The notes: generated from the sequence alone by a model not told the origin. DNA of 64,000 bases from Paenibacillus antarcticus (GCF_001637225.1 NZ_LVJI01000006.1:124001-188000); one strand, 5' to 3'. Counted from the first letter of the stretch, positions 8,953 to 18,096 are shown. Numbers and translations are program-made.

Positions 8953-8965
8953 GGTTAACGTAATT

Positions 8966-8998
8966 TAAAGGAGAGGGGTTATAACCCCTCTCCTTTTT
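8966..8998 (+). terminator. Rho-independent terminator after the helicase gene
   Basis: AAAGGAGAGGGGTT pairs with the following AACCCCTCTCCTTT around a two-base centre and is followed by a run of T. This is a textbook intrinsic terminator. Confidence 0.92.
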
Positions 8999-9088
8999 GT
9001 ATGCCATAGTGAGTATTCTCTTTTGAGTGATAGCACGAGGAAATGGTTGGCGGTTGGTACATTTCGTGCAAAAGAGGGTGTTAGCATA

Positions 9089-9454
9089 CTATTTAATATC
9101 AAGGACCTTGTTAATAGCTTCGATCACGCGTTCCTCTTGAATAGGTTTAACAATGAAATCCTTTGCACCTGCTCGAATGGATTCGGTAATCATGGATTGT
9201 TGGCCTAGAGCAGAACAGATGAGAACTTTAGCTTTAGGATCAATCTTTAATATTTCTTTGAGGGCCGTTACGCCACTCATCCTAGGCATGTTGATATCCA
9301 TGGTGACCATATCGGGACGCAGTTCAGAATACTTCAAGACCGCCTCATATCCATTTTCCGCCTCTGCAATGACAACGTGGCCCATACTTGTGATAAGTTC
9401 CTTTAATATCAGTCGCATAAATAGTGAATCGTCAACTACTATAATGTTTGCCAT
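9089..9454 (-). CDS. CheY-like single-domain response regulator
   Basis: This is a 121-residue receiver domain with the acidic pair D8-D9, phospho-acceptor D53 in TMDINMPRMSG, the conserved switch serine in CSALGQQSM and K103 in FIVKPI. It resembles CheY more than DNA-binding regulators because it has no output domain. I take ATG at 9454 as start since GGAGGA lies 6-7 bases upstream on the minus strand. No histidine kinase or chemotaxis gene is adjacent, so it is an orphan here. The partner kinase and output are unknown. Confidence 0.88.
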   Translation of the reverse strand: MANIIVVDDSLFMRLILKELITSMGHVVIAEAENGYEAVLKYSELRPDMVTMDINMPRMSGVTALKEILKIDPKAKVLICSALGQQSMITESIRAGAKDFIVKPIQEERVIEAINKVLDIK

Positions 9455-9681
9455 GCTAGTTCCTCCGTATTGAAACAAAATGTCACTGCACTGATATGTT
9501 TGCTAACTTACTTTATATCGACAGTTTTACCCTTTTTGTGAAGATGATGGATTGAGTGCTACTAATATTAGATTAAGTCTGGGGAATACGAATTGAGCAA
9601 GGTGCCAATGCTAATTCTACAATATCCATTAATCAGTCTTAAGTAGAGGACATAAGGTCAATAGCTTAAAGGAGGTTCACC

Positions 9682-10026
9682 ATGTCAGAGCATAATCACG
9701 TAGTGAATAAAGATGGAGAAGTAGATATGGCTAAAGTAGACGACGTATTAGATAGGATTAGTGAGGGTCGTAAGGAGGGTATTCTCTCTGATTTCGAATC
9801 GTTCCAGAAATACTTAAATAAAAGAATTGATCTTGGGAAGTCCATAGGACTTAGTGATGAGCAGTTAGTAGGTATGGCTGAGAAAATTGCTAGTTATTTG
9901 TCACACAATGAAGAACCACGTAACCATGAAGAGAAACTTTTACAGGAGCTTTGGAAAGTTGGAACTCCAGAAGAGCAACATGGTTTGTCTCATTTATTAG
10001 TGAAATTGGCCCAAAGCTCTTCCTGA
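9682..10026 (+). CDS. DUF3243 domain protein (YmfJ-like)
   Basis: This 114-residue protein has the DUF3243 pattern: FESFQKYLNKRIDLGKSIGLSDEQLVGMAEKIASYL, then EEKLLQELWKVGTPEEQHGLSHLLVKLAQ. Compared with the roughly 85-residue Bacillus YmfJ it has a 30-residue acidic N-terminal extension. It is preceded by AAAGGAGG and followed by a terminator, so it is monocistronic. The function of the family is not known; the small all-helical fold suggests a protein-protein interaction role. Confidence 0.8.
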   Translation: MSEHNHVVNKDGEVDMAKVDDVLDRISEGRKEGILSDFESFQKYLNKRIDLGKSIGLSDEQLVGMAEKIASYLSHNEEPRNHEEKLLQELWKVGTPEEQHGLSHLLVKLAQSSS

Positions 10027-10044
10027 TCGTAGGAGTACTTTCTT

Positions 10045-10080
10045 CCACATGAGAGTGTAACGACCTCATGTGGTTTCTTT
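10045..10080 (+). terminator. Rho-independent terminator
   Basis: CCACATGAG (10045-10053) pairs perfectly with CTCATGTGG (10065-10073), followed by TTTCTTT. Confidence 0.88.
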
Positions 10081-10222
10081 ATGTCTAACAGATGACTAAG
10101 TAATGTACGACATGGTATTAATTTAGTGTTGATCGGACATAGTTCATTGATGGAATGACATACCCGAATGGTATAATGTAAGCATCTTTCATCATTTTTA
10201 CTAAGAGAGGTCTTGACGACTT

Positions 10223-11239
10223 ATGATAAAACTTAGCATGTTGGATCAGTCTACCATTTCAGAAGGAAGTACATCGGTAGAAGCACTTGCTCAGACCGCC
10301 ATTATGGCCCAAGAAGCGGAGAAGTGGGGATTTCATAGGTTCTGGGTGTCGGAGCATCATTTTTCAACAAATTTGGCTGGATCGAGCCCTGAAGTGTTAA
10401 TTTCTCATGTTGCGGCTAAGACGTCAACGTTACGTGTAGGTTCAGGTGGTGTTATGCTACCTAATTACAGTCCTTATAAAGTGGCAGAGAACTTTCACGT
10501 GTTAGAGGGGTTGTACCCAGGACGAATCGATTTAGGTGTAGGGCGTGCTCCAGGAGGTATGCCACTTGCTACACGTGCACTTCAGGAGGGAATAGACCGA
10601 GCGGAAGATCGTTATTCGGATAAGTTAGATGATCTAATAGCTTATATTCATGATACGTTAAGTGAGGAACATCCTTATGCTGGTCTGATCGCCACCCCTA
10701 CAGTAGATACAGTACCAGAGATATGGCTACTTGGATCCAGTGGAGATAGTGCGGTAATTGCTGCAGAGCGTGGTGCAGGTTTTGCTTTCGCTCAATTCAT
10801 CAACGGACATGGTGGCAGTCAGTACATGAGAAAGTATCAGCATAATTTTAAACCTTCAGTAGTATTCAGTGAGCCGCAATCCTTGGTAGCCATCTTTGCT
10901 ATTTGTGCAGATACCGAGGAAGAGGCGAATAGACTTGCTTCGAGTATGGATCTTTCTTTGCTTCGGTTAGGAAAGGGTTCGAAGTTGATGGGAACTCCTT
11001 CTGTGGACAAAGCAATAAATTATACATACACTCCGTATGATAGATTTCGTATGGAAGAGAATCGGAAGCGAGTTGTCATAGGGAATCCTTCGCAAGTGAA
11101 AGAGCAGATTCTACAAATATGTGAAGACTACAATACACATGAAATAATGATCGCTAGCATCATTCATAACTTTGAAGATAGACTCAAATCGTTTCGCCTC
11201 ATAGCGAAGGCATTCGATCTTGCTCCGATTCAATCCTAA
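10223..11239 (+). CDS. LLM-class flavin-dependent oxidoreductase (luciferase-like)
   Basis: This 338-residue protein is of the bacterial luciferase-like monooxygenase family, single-chain LLM subgroup. It carries the early SMLDQSTISEGSTSVEAL, the conserved FWVSEHHFSTNLAGSSPEVLI, the VGSGGVMLPNYSPYKVAENFHVLEGLYPGRIDLGVGRAPGG block that binds reduced FMN and, near the C-terminus, a GNPSQVKEQI segment. The substrate is unknown. ATG 10223 is 12 bases after AGAGG, a rather long spacing. It stands alone between two unrelated genes. Confidence 0.9.
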   Translation: MIKLSMLDQSTISEGSTSVEALAQTAIMAQEAEKWGFHRFWVSEHHFSTNLAGSSPEVLISHVAAKTSTLRVGSGGVMLPNYSPYKVAENFHVLEGLYPGRIDLGVGRAPGGMPLATRALQEGIDRAEDRYSDKLDDLIAYIHDTLSEEHPYAGLIATPTVDTVPEIWLLGSSGDSAVIAAERGAGFAFAQFINGHGGSQYMRKYQHNFKPSVVFSEPQSLVAIFAICADTEEEANRLASSMDLSLLRLGKGSKLMGTPSVDKAINYTYTPYDRFRMEENRKRVVIGNPSQVKEQILQICEDYNTHEIMIASIIHNFEDRLKSFRLIAKAFDLAPIQS

Positions 11240-11395
11240 TGCGAATAACCTTGCAAAGTTATGTCTAATCACGACTGTTGTATGGCGATTCTCGCCGCTA
11301 ATTTGGATATTAACGCTATTTCTTATATGATTAAGGAGAACGTTAGATCCAATGGAGTTCAATCTGTCATAATCGATAATTGAGGGGGAACTAGG

Positions 11396-11872
11396 ATGTC
11401 CGTATACGAGTTTACAGTAACTACTCCGGGTAACAAGCAAGTTTCTTTGGAGCAGTACAAGGGTAAGGTACTTATCATTGCCAATACAGCTAGTAAGTGT
11501 GGATTGACGCCACAGTATGGCGATCTTGAAACATTGTACAAGGAATATCGTGAACAAGGATTAGAAATTTTGGGTTTTCCATGCAATCAATTCGGTGGTC
11601 AAGAGCCAGGTAGCAGTGAAGAAGCGGAATCCTTTTGCCAAGTGAACTTCGGTGTGACCTTCCCTGTATTTGCCAAAGTAGAAGTGAATGGCGAGGGAGC
11701 AGATCCATTGTTTCAGTACTTGAAAGAACAACAATCAGGTGCTGGTGAAGACAGTGCAATTCAATGGAATTTCACGAAGTTCTTGGTCAATCGTGAGGGA
11801 CAAGTTGTTGAACGTTTCGAGCCGAAGACATCCCCAGAGACGATGGTACAGGCGATTAAGGAATTGTTGTAA
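11396..11872 (+). CDS. Glutathione peroxidase-family thiol peroxidase (BsaA-like)
   Basis: This is a 158-residue Cys-type member of the glutathione peroxidase family. The peroxidatic Cys35 (NTASKCGL), Q69 in FPCNQFGGQE, and W124-N125 in IQWNFTKFL form the catalytic tetrad. Bacillota relatives usually use thioredoxin or bacillithiol rather than glutathione and reduce organic and hydrogen peroxides in the cytoplasm. ATG 11396 follows GAGGGGGA. It is monocistronic, with a terminator just after the stop. Confidence 0.92.
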   Translation: MSVYEFTVTTPGNKQVSLEQYKGKVLIIANTASKCGLTPQYGDLETLYKEYREQGLEILGFPCNQFGGQEPGSSEEAESFCQVNFGVTFPVFAKVEVNGEGADPLFQYLKEQQSGAGEDSAIQWNFTKFLVNREGQVVERFEPKTSPETMVQAIKELL

Positions 11873-11887
11873 TTACACATCATAACC

Positions 11888-11920
11888 AAGTCTACCGAAA
11901 AGGTAGGCTTTTTCTTTTTT
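11888..11920 (+). terminator. Rho-independent terminator after the peroxidase gene
   Basis: AGTCTACC and GGTAGGCT pair across GAAAA with one G-U pair; two T-rich runs follow. Confidence 0.88.
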
Positions 11921-12058
11921 TTGTCACCATTGGATTCCGTGATGCGATTAGTCTCATATATTTCTAGGTTCCTTTCGGTTACAATAGTGGTTATCTGATT
12001 ACATAATGATAGAGAATAGAATATATTTACAGAATATTAATGGGGGTTGCTTGAGTAC

Positions 12059-13690
12059 ATGAGACCTATTGTTGAAGTAGCTAAAGATATCGGAATCGCG
12101 GATGAGCATTTAGAGCTGTACGGTAAATATAAAAGTAAAATTAATCCCAGCCTTTGGGAAGAGGTTAAGCATCGTACAGACGGTAAGTTAGTCCTTGTGA
12201 CTGCCATGAATCCAACGCCCGCGGGTGAAGGAAAGACATTGACTACGATCGGCCTTGCACAAGGTTTGAATGCGATAGGACAACCTACCATTGCTGCACT
12301 TAGAGAGCCTTCACTCGGACCGTGCTTCGGAATGAAGGGTGGAGCAACAGGAAGCGGTAAGGCACAGATTGTCCCTGCAGATGACATCAATCTTCATTTC
12401 ACAGGAGATATTCATGCTGTAACATCCGCTCATAATTTATTATCTGCAATGATTGATAACCACGTATTTCATGGAAATGCCCTACGATTAGATTCGAAGC
12501 GAATCGTATGGAAACGTGCTATGGACATGAATGATCGGAGCCTGCGTCAAATGGTAACCGGACTTGGAGATGGGAACGGTAACGTTAGAGAGGCAGGTTT
12601 TCTCATTACGACAGCTTCTGAGATTATGGCTGTTCTATGTCTTAGCGAGAACTTGTCAGACTTAAGGAATAGGTTAGGTAGTATGGTCATTGGATATAAC
12701 GAAGCGGGAGAAGCCGTGACAGCCGTCCAATTAGGCGCAGTAGAAGCCATGGTTATTCTTCTTAAGGAAGCGATGAAACCGAATCTCGTTCAAACATTAG
12801 AAGGTACACCTGTTATGGTACATGGAGGACCTTTTGCTAATATTGCACATGGATGTAGTAGCGTCGTTGGCACAAGGTTATCATTGAAACTGGCCAAGAT
12901 CGTCGTAACAGAGGCAGGATTTGGAGCAGATTTGGGCGCTGAGAAGTTTTTTGATATTAAATGTCGCCAAGCGAGTCTAACTCCAGCAGCAGCTGTCCTT
13001 GTCGTTACGCTCAAAGCACTCAAGTATAACGGGGGTGTTCCAAAGCAGGAGCTTGAGTACCCTAATATTGATGCATTACATCAAGGACTATGTAATATGG
13101 ATAGACATATCGAGAATATTCGTAAATTCGGAGTACCTGTATTGGTTGCTATTAATCATTTCGAAGGAGATGACTCTGAAGAAATCAAGCTAGTACAACA
13201 ACGTTGCCAACAACTTGGAGTACGCGTAGAAATATCGAAGGTATGGGCTGAAGGAAGTGCTGGGGCAATACAATTTGCGCAGACGCTTGTGGAACTTCTA
13301 AACAATGAGAATTCAAACTTTACTACATTCTATAAGGATGAATTGGATATAAAGTCGAAGATTGAAAAGGTAGTGATAGATATTTATCGAGGTGCGGGTG
13401 TATCCTTCTCACCGTCAGCTATACGAGGACTTGCCGAGATTAACCGACTCGGTTATGGTAGTCTTCCTGTGTGTATGGCCAAAACACCATATTCCTTCTC
13501 AGATCAACCACGCCTGCTAGGTGCTCCAGAAGGATTTACGATGCATGTTAAAGATGTCTCTTTGTCTGCTGGTGCAGGATTTGTCGTTGTTCACACAGGA
13601 AATATTGTGACCATGCCTGGTCTGCCTAAGTCTCCTGCCGCGGAGCACATGGAAATGGATGATGATGGTGTGATTACAGGATTGATTTAG
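12059..13690 (+). CDS. fhs: Formate-tetrahydrofolate ligase
   Basis: This 543-residue enzyme forms 10-formyl-THF from formate, THF and ATP, feeding purine synthesis and one-carbon metabolism. The ATP-binding loop NPTPAGEGKTLTTIGL is near residues 51-66, and further signatures are REPSLGPCFGMKGGATGSG and LNLHFTGDIHAVTSAHNLL-like text (here INLHFTGD). An in-frame TTG exists at 12047, but ATG 12059 gives MRPIVEVAKDIGI, matching the usual family N-terminus. It is monocistronic. No ZTP riboswitch is seen upstream of this gene, unlike the rpiB-glyA unit further on. Confidence 0.96.
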   Translation: MRPIVEVAKDIGIADEHLELYGKYKSKINPSLWEEVKHRTDGKLVLVTAMNPTPAGEGKTLTTIGLAQGLNAIGQPTIAALREPSLGPCFGMKGGATGSGKAQIVPADDINLHFTGDIHAVTSAHNLLSAMIDNHVFHGNALRLDSKRIVWKRAMDMNDRSLRQMVTGLGDGNGNVREAGFLITTASEIMAVLCLSENLSDLRNRLGSMVIGYNEAGEAVTAVQLGAVEAMVILLKEAMKPNLVQTLEGTPVMVHGGPFANIAHGCSSVVGTRLSLKLAKIVVTEAGFGADLGAEKFFDIKCRQASLTPAAAVLVVTLKALKYNGGVPKQELEYPNIDALHQGLCNMDRHIENIRKFGVPVLVAINHFEGDDSEEIKLVQQRCQQLGVRVEISKVWAEGSAGAIQFAQTLVELLNNENSNFTTFYKDELDIKSKIEKVVIDIYRGAGVSFSPSAIRGLAEINRLGYGSLPVCMAKTPYSFSDQPRLLGAPEGFTMHVKDVSLSAGAGFVVVHTGNIVTMPGLPKSPAAEHMEMDDDGVITGLI

Positions 13691-13719
13691 TTGGAATTCT
13701 TATACTTAGAGATATACGA

Positions 13720-13755
13720 AAGGCTTATACCTATCTAGAGGTATAAGCCTTATTT
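13720..13755. terminator. Bidirectional terminator between fhs and the TetR gene
   Basis: GGCTTATACCT (13722-13732) and AGGTATAAGCC (13739-13749) form a perfect 11-bp stem between the convergent genes, followed by TTATTT on the plus strand. Confidence 0.85.
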
Positions 13756-13773
13756 GCTGTGAACAATATCATG

Positions 13774-14376
13774 TTATGATCTCTTAGCAATACCATACAG
13801 AAATACATCTATCGATTTCTTGTATATTTTTAACGCTTGATCTAAGTTGGTGTTTTGCGTCATTTCGCCAAGTCCATTTAATAATCCTTCGAAGATAATA
13901 GCAAGGATATTGATTTCGTCTGGACCTAAAACAAAATCCCCTTGGTTAACACCCTCTTGAAGCAATATCTCGTTAAATTTCACACGAGCGAGCATGATTT
14001 GAGATATTTGTTCTTGAATATCATCTTTCACCCATTTATTAGAGTAGAATTCATTTGCTACTTTGGTTAATGGATGATTAAATCCATTCTTGACTAAGTA
14101 ATCTGCAATACCATACATTTTGTCTGTAAAGGTAGCATATAAGGGTTCCAGTTCACTCCACTGTTCTTCCCATTCGCGTTCCCATTCTTGTAATAGAAAG
14201 AGCATTAGTCCCTCTTTGCTCTTGAAGTGATAATAGATATTTCCTTTGCTACTGCCTGTTGCGGCAGCGAGGTCTTCAATGGATGTTGCTGCATATCCCT
14301 TTTGAATAAATACATGGCGTGCTGACTCAACGATTCGTCTTCTCGTCAGCTCACTCGCTTGCTGTTTTTTATTCAG
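13774..14376 (-). CDS. TetR-family repressor with no ATG/GTG/TTG start; CTG start proposed
   Basis: The frame encodes a complete TetR protein of about 200 residues. The N-terminal helix-turn-helix reads RRRIVESARHVFIQKGYAA, then TSIEDLAAATGSSKGNIYYHFKSKEGL, followed by a ligand-binding domain. The first ATG in frame comes only after the DNA-binding domain. Upstream of the domain the frame runs back to a TGA at 14385 without any ATG, GTG or TTG. The only near-cognate codon is CTG at 14376, which lies 10 bases after AGGAG (14391-14387), so I propose CTG initiation; a single-base loss that destroyed the original start is the alternative. It lies directly downstream of an MFS pseudogene on the same strand and probably once regulated it. 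Confidence 0.7.
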   Translation of the reverse strand: MNKKQQASELTRRRIVESARHVFIQKGYAATSIEDLAAATGSSKGNIYYHFKSKEGLMLFLLQEWEREWEEQWSELEPLYATFTDKMYGIADYLVKNGFNHPLTKVANEFYSNKWVKDDIQEQISQIMLARVKFNEILLQEGVNQGDFVLGPDEINILAIIFEGLLNGLGEMTQNTNLDQALKIYKKSIDVFLYGIAKRS

Positions 14377-14396
14377 TTGATTTCAACTCCTATTAA

Positions 14397-14779
14397 CTAT
14401 GAACTCATTATTGTCATTGTAAGTGTCATTACGATAAATGTCATCATGAATCTAACGATCCTCCATCGATGCTTACCCCACTGAACAGAAATAATAAAGC
14501 AGAGTAGAAGAGCGAAAGCTACACGAATATACAGTAATTTATATTGTAATCAAATAAAAATCCAGCAATAACAGGCTCTGCAATGTTTTCAAGGCCAGTG
14601 TAGGCGGTGTTCATACCCGCAACGAAACGCTGTTCTTCCCTAACTAATCGGGACATAATCCGAGCGTATTTATATAATTGGGCATAATAGGAGTGACCAG
14701 TCCTATTCCTGCAAATACTAAAAAATATGTTGAACATAAGTAGCAGTATGGCATCGTTATTACGGGTTAGTAAAGACAT
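14397..14779 (-). pseudogene. Remnant of an MFS transporter gene
   Basis: An AGGAG-preceded ATG at 14779 opens MSLLTRNNDAILLLMFNIFF; the shifted frame continues FLVFAGIGLVTPIMPNYINTLGL, the usual first helix of a drug-type MFS exporter. The text then jumps to SRLVREEQRFVAGMNTAY, TGLENIAEPVIAGFLFD, a segment from the C-terminal half. A second frameshift near 14520 leads to LYIRVAFALLLCFIISVQWG and a stop at 14397. Most of the roughly 400-residue transporter is therefore missing through an internal deletion plus at least two frameshifts. The 286 bases upstream to 15065 hold no further convincing gene. Confidence 0.78.
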
Positions 14780-15065
14780 AGTAGCATGTTCTCCTAGTGA
14801 GTTAGATTTTATAAGTGGAATTTGAACCGATGTTAAGAACATGGTAGACTTTTTATAGGCTCGCCTCATTTGATTGTTTGTAGGGGAATACTCCATCTAC
14901 GGAAATGAGTGGCTTTTTTGTTACATACAGTTGGGGTATTAACAGTCGTGATTTCACATACCTGTATACGTAAGAGATTGAAATTATTTCTCTTTTGTAT
15001 AGTTTGCAATGTAGAAATAGAAACTAATGGGTATGGGTGTTTAAACAAATGGAGGGTTATAAGCG

Positions 15066-16286
15066 ATGAATCGCCGTAGGTTGCAAGACAGACTCAAATT
15101 AAAGAGTGTCGAAACGATACACGGGGAGCAGTTTAATGATTTGCTGCGTTATGTTTTTCAAGTGACCAACCGTGATTTACAAACATTCGGCTGGGAGAAT
15201 AGGGAGATTGCACAATCCAAGTTACCTATTCTGAAGCATGCTGATGTATTAGGTTGGTTTGATGGCGATAAGCTCATATCACAACTTGCTGTGTACCCTT
15301 TTCAGGTGAATCTATTTGGTCGTATTTATGATATGGGGGGGCTGACAGGCGTTGGAACTTACCCCGAGTATGCCAATTTGGGCTTAATGAATAAGCTCAT
15401 GTTACACGCCTTAAGCAATATGAGAGATCGGAAACAATCGATTTCGTATTTGTACCCGTACTCGATTCCCTATTACCGTCGTAAAGGTTGGGAAATTATA
15501 TCCGATAAAATCTCTTTTGAAGTTCAAGATACTCAGCTACCGAAGCTGAAAATGGTACCAGGTAATGTAGATCGTGTAACGATTGAGCATCCGGATATCA
15601 AGAAGATCTATGAGGAGTTTGCTTTACAAAATCATGGGGCAATGCTTCGTAACGAACTGGCATGGGAAGAGTATTTGCGCTGGGATTTGGATGACATGAC
15701 AGTAGCCATTTATTATAACAGTGACGAGAAGCCAATGGGGTATCTCTTGTATTGGATATCTGAGGAAGTCTTTCATATAAAAGAGATGATGTATCTTGAT
15801 GAAGAGGCACGCACAGGATTATGGAATTTCGTTAGTGCTCACTTTTCGATGATAACCTTGGTTAAGGGTGATATTTATAAGGATGAGCCGCTCGCGTTCA
15901 TACTTGATGATGGCGATATTAAGGAGACCATTGCCCCGTATTACATGGCTCGGATTGTTGACGTTGCACTCTTCATTGAGCAGTACCCATTTCAACTTCA
16001 AGAAACGGATTGTCAGCTGGTATTCAGTCTGCACGACCCCATGCTCGAATGGAATCAAGGAACCTTTACATTAACCGTGGATAAAGCGGGGAAGGGTTAC
16101 TTGAAGGAAGGTGGAGGTAAACCTTCTGTCACGATAGACATACCGACAATGACCACGATGTTTATGGGTTACAAACGCCCAACGTATCTCGCAAGGATAG
16201 GTCGTATGCAAAGTGATGATGCAAGCGTCCAATTGCTTGAGAAATTAATTCGTACGGAGCACCCTTATTTTTCAGATTATTTCTAA
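15066..16286 (+). CDS. Eis-type GNAT N-acetyltransferase
   Basis: This 406-residue protein has the three-part Eis architecture: an N-terminal GNAT domain with the acetyl-CoA loop GLTGVGTYPEYANLGLMNKLM, a second degenerate GNAT half, and a C-terminal SCP2-like sterol-carrier fold (residues about 300-400). Eis enzymes acetylate amines of aminoglycosides, peptides or polyamines; the native substrate in Bacillota is unknown. The text YSIPYYRRKGWEI near residue 140 is typical of the family. ATG 15066 follows GGAGGG. It is monocistronic. Confidence 0.88.
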   Translation: MNRRRLQDRLKLKSVETIHGEQFNDLLRYVFQVTNRDLQTFGWENREIAQSKLPILKHADVLGWFDGDKLISQLAVYPFQVNLFGRIYDMGGLTGVGTYPEYANLGLMNKLMLHALSNMRDRKQSISYLYPYSIPYYRRKGWEIISDKISFEVQDTQLPKLKMVPGNVDRVTIEHPDIKKIYEEFALQNHGAMLRNELAWEEYLRWDLDDMTVAIYYNSDEKPMGYLLYWISEEVFHIKEMMYLDEEARTGLWNFVSAHFSMITLVKGDIYKDEPLAFILDDGDIKETIAPYYMARIVDVALFIEQYPFQLQETDCQLVFSLHDPMLEWNQGTFTLTVDKAGKGYLKEGGGKPSVTIDIPTMTTMFMGYKRPTYLARIGRMQSDDASVQLLEKLIRTEHPYFSDYF

Positions 16287-16315
16287 ATCCCATTGGGGGA
16301 TACATTAAATATGCT

Positions 16316-16357
16316 CACACAAACAAACCAACTCTGAATAGAGTCGGTTTGTTTGTG
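16316..16357 (+). terminator. Hairpin terminator after the Eis-type gene
   Basis: CACAAACAAACC (16318-16329) pairs with GGTTTGTTTGTG (16346-16357), with an inner ACTC/GAGT stem. The T run is poor. Confidence 0.65.
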
Positions 16358-16620
16358 CTGTAGTTCTTGAATTCTAATACCAAGATGATGCACTAAAGGG
16401 GATTCACCGCTTTCAGATAGTTTTATCTGAATAAATGCAGTACTTATGGTCACACTAAAGTAGGTGATTTAGAACGTTATGCTACAAATCTAGATATGAT
16501 ATTCATCACATATTTTCCCATATGACGAAGGGGCGAGAGCTTCTAATGCTGAGAGTCCCTATGGTTAATGGAAGTGTGTAAATGTGAACATTGTGAAAAC
16601 TATTGCAATATCCCTTGTAA

Positions 16621-16636
16621 TGTGAAAAAAATCACA
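16621..16636 (+). promoter_or_regulatory. FNR/CRP-type site upstream of nox
   Basis: This is a perfect TGTGA-N6-TCACA inverted repeat, the B. subtilis Fnr consensus, 99 bases before the nox start. A TATAAT lies 2 bases downstream at 16638-16643. The 448-base gap 16287-16734 holds this site, the Rex-like site below and a partial TGTGAACATTGTGA element near 16574, but no gene. Confidence 0.65.
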
Positions 16637-16654
16637 CTATAATAAAGGGTATAA

Positions 16655-16672
16655 AGGTGAATTAATTCACAA
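16655..16672 (+). promoter_or_regulatory. Rex-like operator upstream of nox
   Basis: GTGAATTAATTCAC (16657-16670) is a perfect palindrome. The 18-base site matches the Rex consensus TTGTGAA-W4-TTCACAA at 12 of 14 fixed positions. Rex senses the NADH/NAD ratio, which fits an NADH oxidase target. The centre lies 35 bp from that of the FNR-like site. Confidence 0.6.
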
Positions 16673-16734
16673 TGTTCCCTTTTGAAATATATAGATAAAA
16701 ATATGGAACACCCAATTTGGAGGAGGAATAAATC

Positions 16735-18096
16735 ATGAAAATAGTAACTATAGGTTGTACACACGCCGGAACCGCAGCCATCGTAAATACCGCAAAATTA
16801 TATCCGGAAGCTGAAATCACCGTATATGAGCGTAATGATAATATATCTTTCTTGTCTTGTGGAATAGCATTGTATGTGGGTGGTGTTGTGAGTGATCCAC
16901 ATGGTCTTTTCTACTCTTCTCCAGATCAACTAGCAGCATTGGGCGTTAATACAAATATGCGTCATGAAGTGATAAATATAGATACGGATCAGAAACGTCT
17001 TACCGTTCGTAATTTAGTGAACGGGGAAGAATTTGAAGATACCTACGATAAATTGATTATGACAACAGGATCATGGCCGATCATCCCGAACCTTGAGGGG
17101 ATTAAATTAGACAATATCTTGCTGTGTAAGAATTACAACCACTCGAACACCATTATTGAAAAGGCGAGTCATGCGAAGCATATAACGGTTGTTGGTGCAG
17201 GTTACATCGGTGTTGAATTGGTAGAAGCTTTTCAGATGAATGGTAAAGAAGTGACGTTGATTGATGGTGTTGATCGAATTCTTAACAAATATCTTGATCC
17301 TGAGTTCACAGATGCCATTCAAGAGACCCTTCAGAACAAGGGCATTAAGCTTGCATTGAATCAGACAGTAACCGCATTTGAAGGAACGGATGGTCGTGTC
17401 AGCAAAGTCATTACTTCTCAAGGGGAATATGAAACAGACATGGTTATTCTATGTATTGGTTTCCGTCCGAATACAGAACTTCTCAAAGGGCAAGTCGATA
17501 TGCTACCGAACGGTGCAATTATCGTTGATGATTATATGCAGACAAGTAAGAAGGATGTCTTTGCCGCAGGCGATAGCTGTGCGATACATTACAATCCAAC
17601 AGGCAAACATGCCTACATTCCCTTAGCTACGAATGCTGTACGTATGGGAACGCTCGTTGCACGCAACTTGATGGGTCAGACGATTCCATATATGGGCACG
17701 CAAGGGACATCGGGCATCAAAATATACGAAGACAATATTGCTGCGACAGGTTTAACGGAATTAGCTGCACTAGAAGAAGGGTTACAAGTAGAGACAGTGA
17801 GTATGACCGACCATTACCGTCCTGAATTTATGCCAACATCGGAAAGTGTGACGTTGAAGGTTGTATTTGAAAAAGATACTCGGCGTATTGTGGGTGCTCA
17901 GCTTATGTCGAAGGTGGATCTAACACAATCGATTAATACGATCTCTGTTTGTATCCAGAATCGGATGACTATTGATCAGTTAGGCTTTATCGATTTCTTC
18001 TTCCAACCGCATTACAACAAACCATGGAACTTCTTGAATACGGCTGGTTTACAGGCGTTGCCTGCTCTAACTAAGGTAGACCCTGTGTTGGTCTAG
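16735..18096 (+). CDS. nox: Water-forming NADH oxidase / CoA-disulfide reductase family flavoprotein
   Basis: This 453-residue FAD enzyme opens MKIVTIGCTHAGTAAI (FAD-binding). It has the redox-active Cys42 in SFLSCGIALYVGG, a second nucleotide-binding VVGAGYIGVELVEAF near residue 150, and the FAD-binding DVFAAGDSCA. The single Cys42 and the overall text match Nox enzymes that reduce oxygen to water with NADH, more closely than they match CoA-disulfide reductases, but the two are hard to separate by eye. ATG 16735 follows GGAGGAGG. The promoter carries FNR-like and Rex-like sites. The next gene is a formate/nitrite channel with its own site. Confidence 0.88.
   Translation: MKIVTIGCTHAGTAAIVNTAKLYPEAEITVYERNDNISFLSCGIALYVGGVVSDPHGLFYSSPDQLAALGVNTNMRHEVINIDTDQKRLTVRNLVNGEEFEDTYDKLIMTTGSWPIIPNLEGIKLDNILLCKNYNHSNTIIEKASHAKHITVVGAGYIGVELVEAFQMNGKEVTLIDGVDRILNKYLDPEFTDAIQETLQNKGIKLALNQTVTAFEGTDGRVSKVITSQGEYETDMVILCIGFRPNTELLKGQVDMLPNGAIIVDDYMQTSKKDVFAAGDSCAIHYNPTGKHAYIPLATNAVRMGTLVARNLMGQTIPYMGTQGTSGIKIYEDNIAATGLTELAALEEGLQVETVSMTDHYRPEFMPTSESVTLKVVFEKDTRRIVGAQLMSKVDLTQSINTISVCIQNRMTIDQLGFIDFFFQPHYNKPWNFLNTAGLQALPALTKVDPVLV

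Noticed and set aside
9023..9208. Plus-strand frames opposite the CheY gene
   Set aside because: Shadow frames of the receiver-domain gene, with no binding site or recognisable product.
11873..12058. ZTP riboswitch before fhs
   Set aside because: Looked for because fhs is a common ZTP target; none of the core segments is present.
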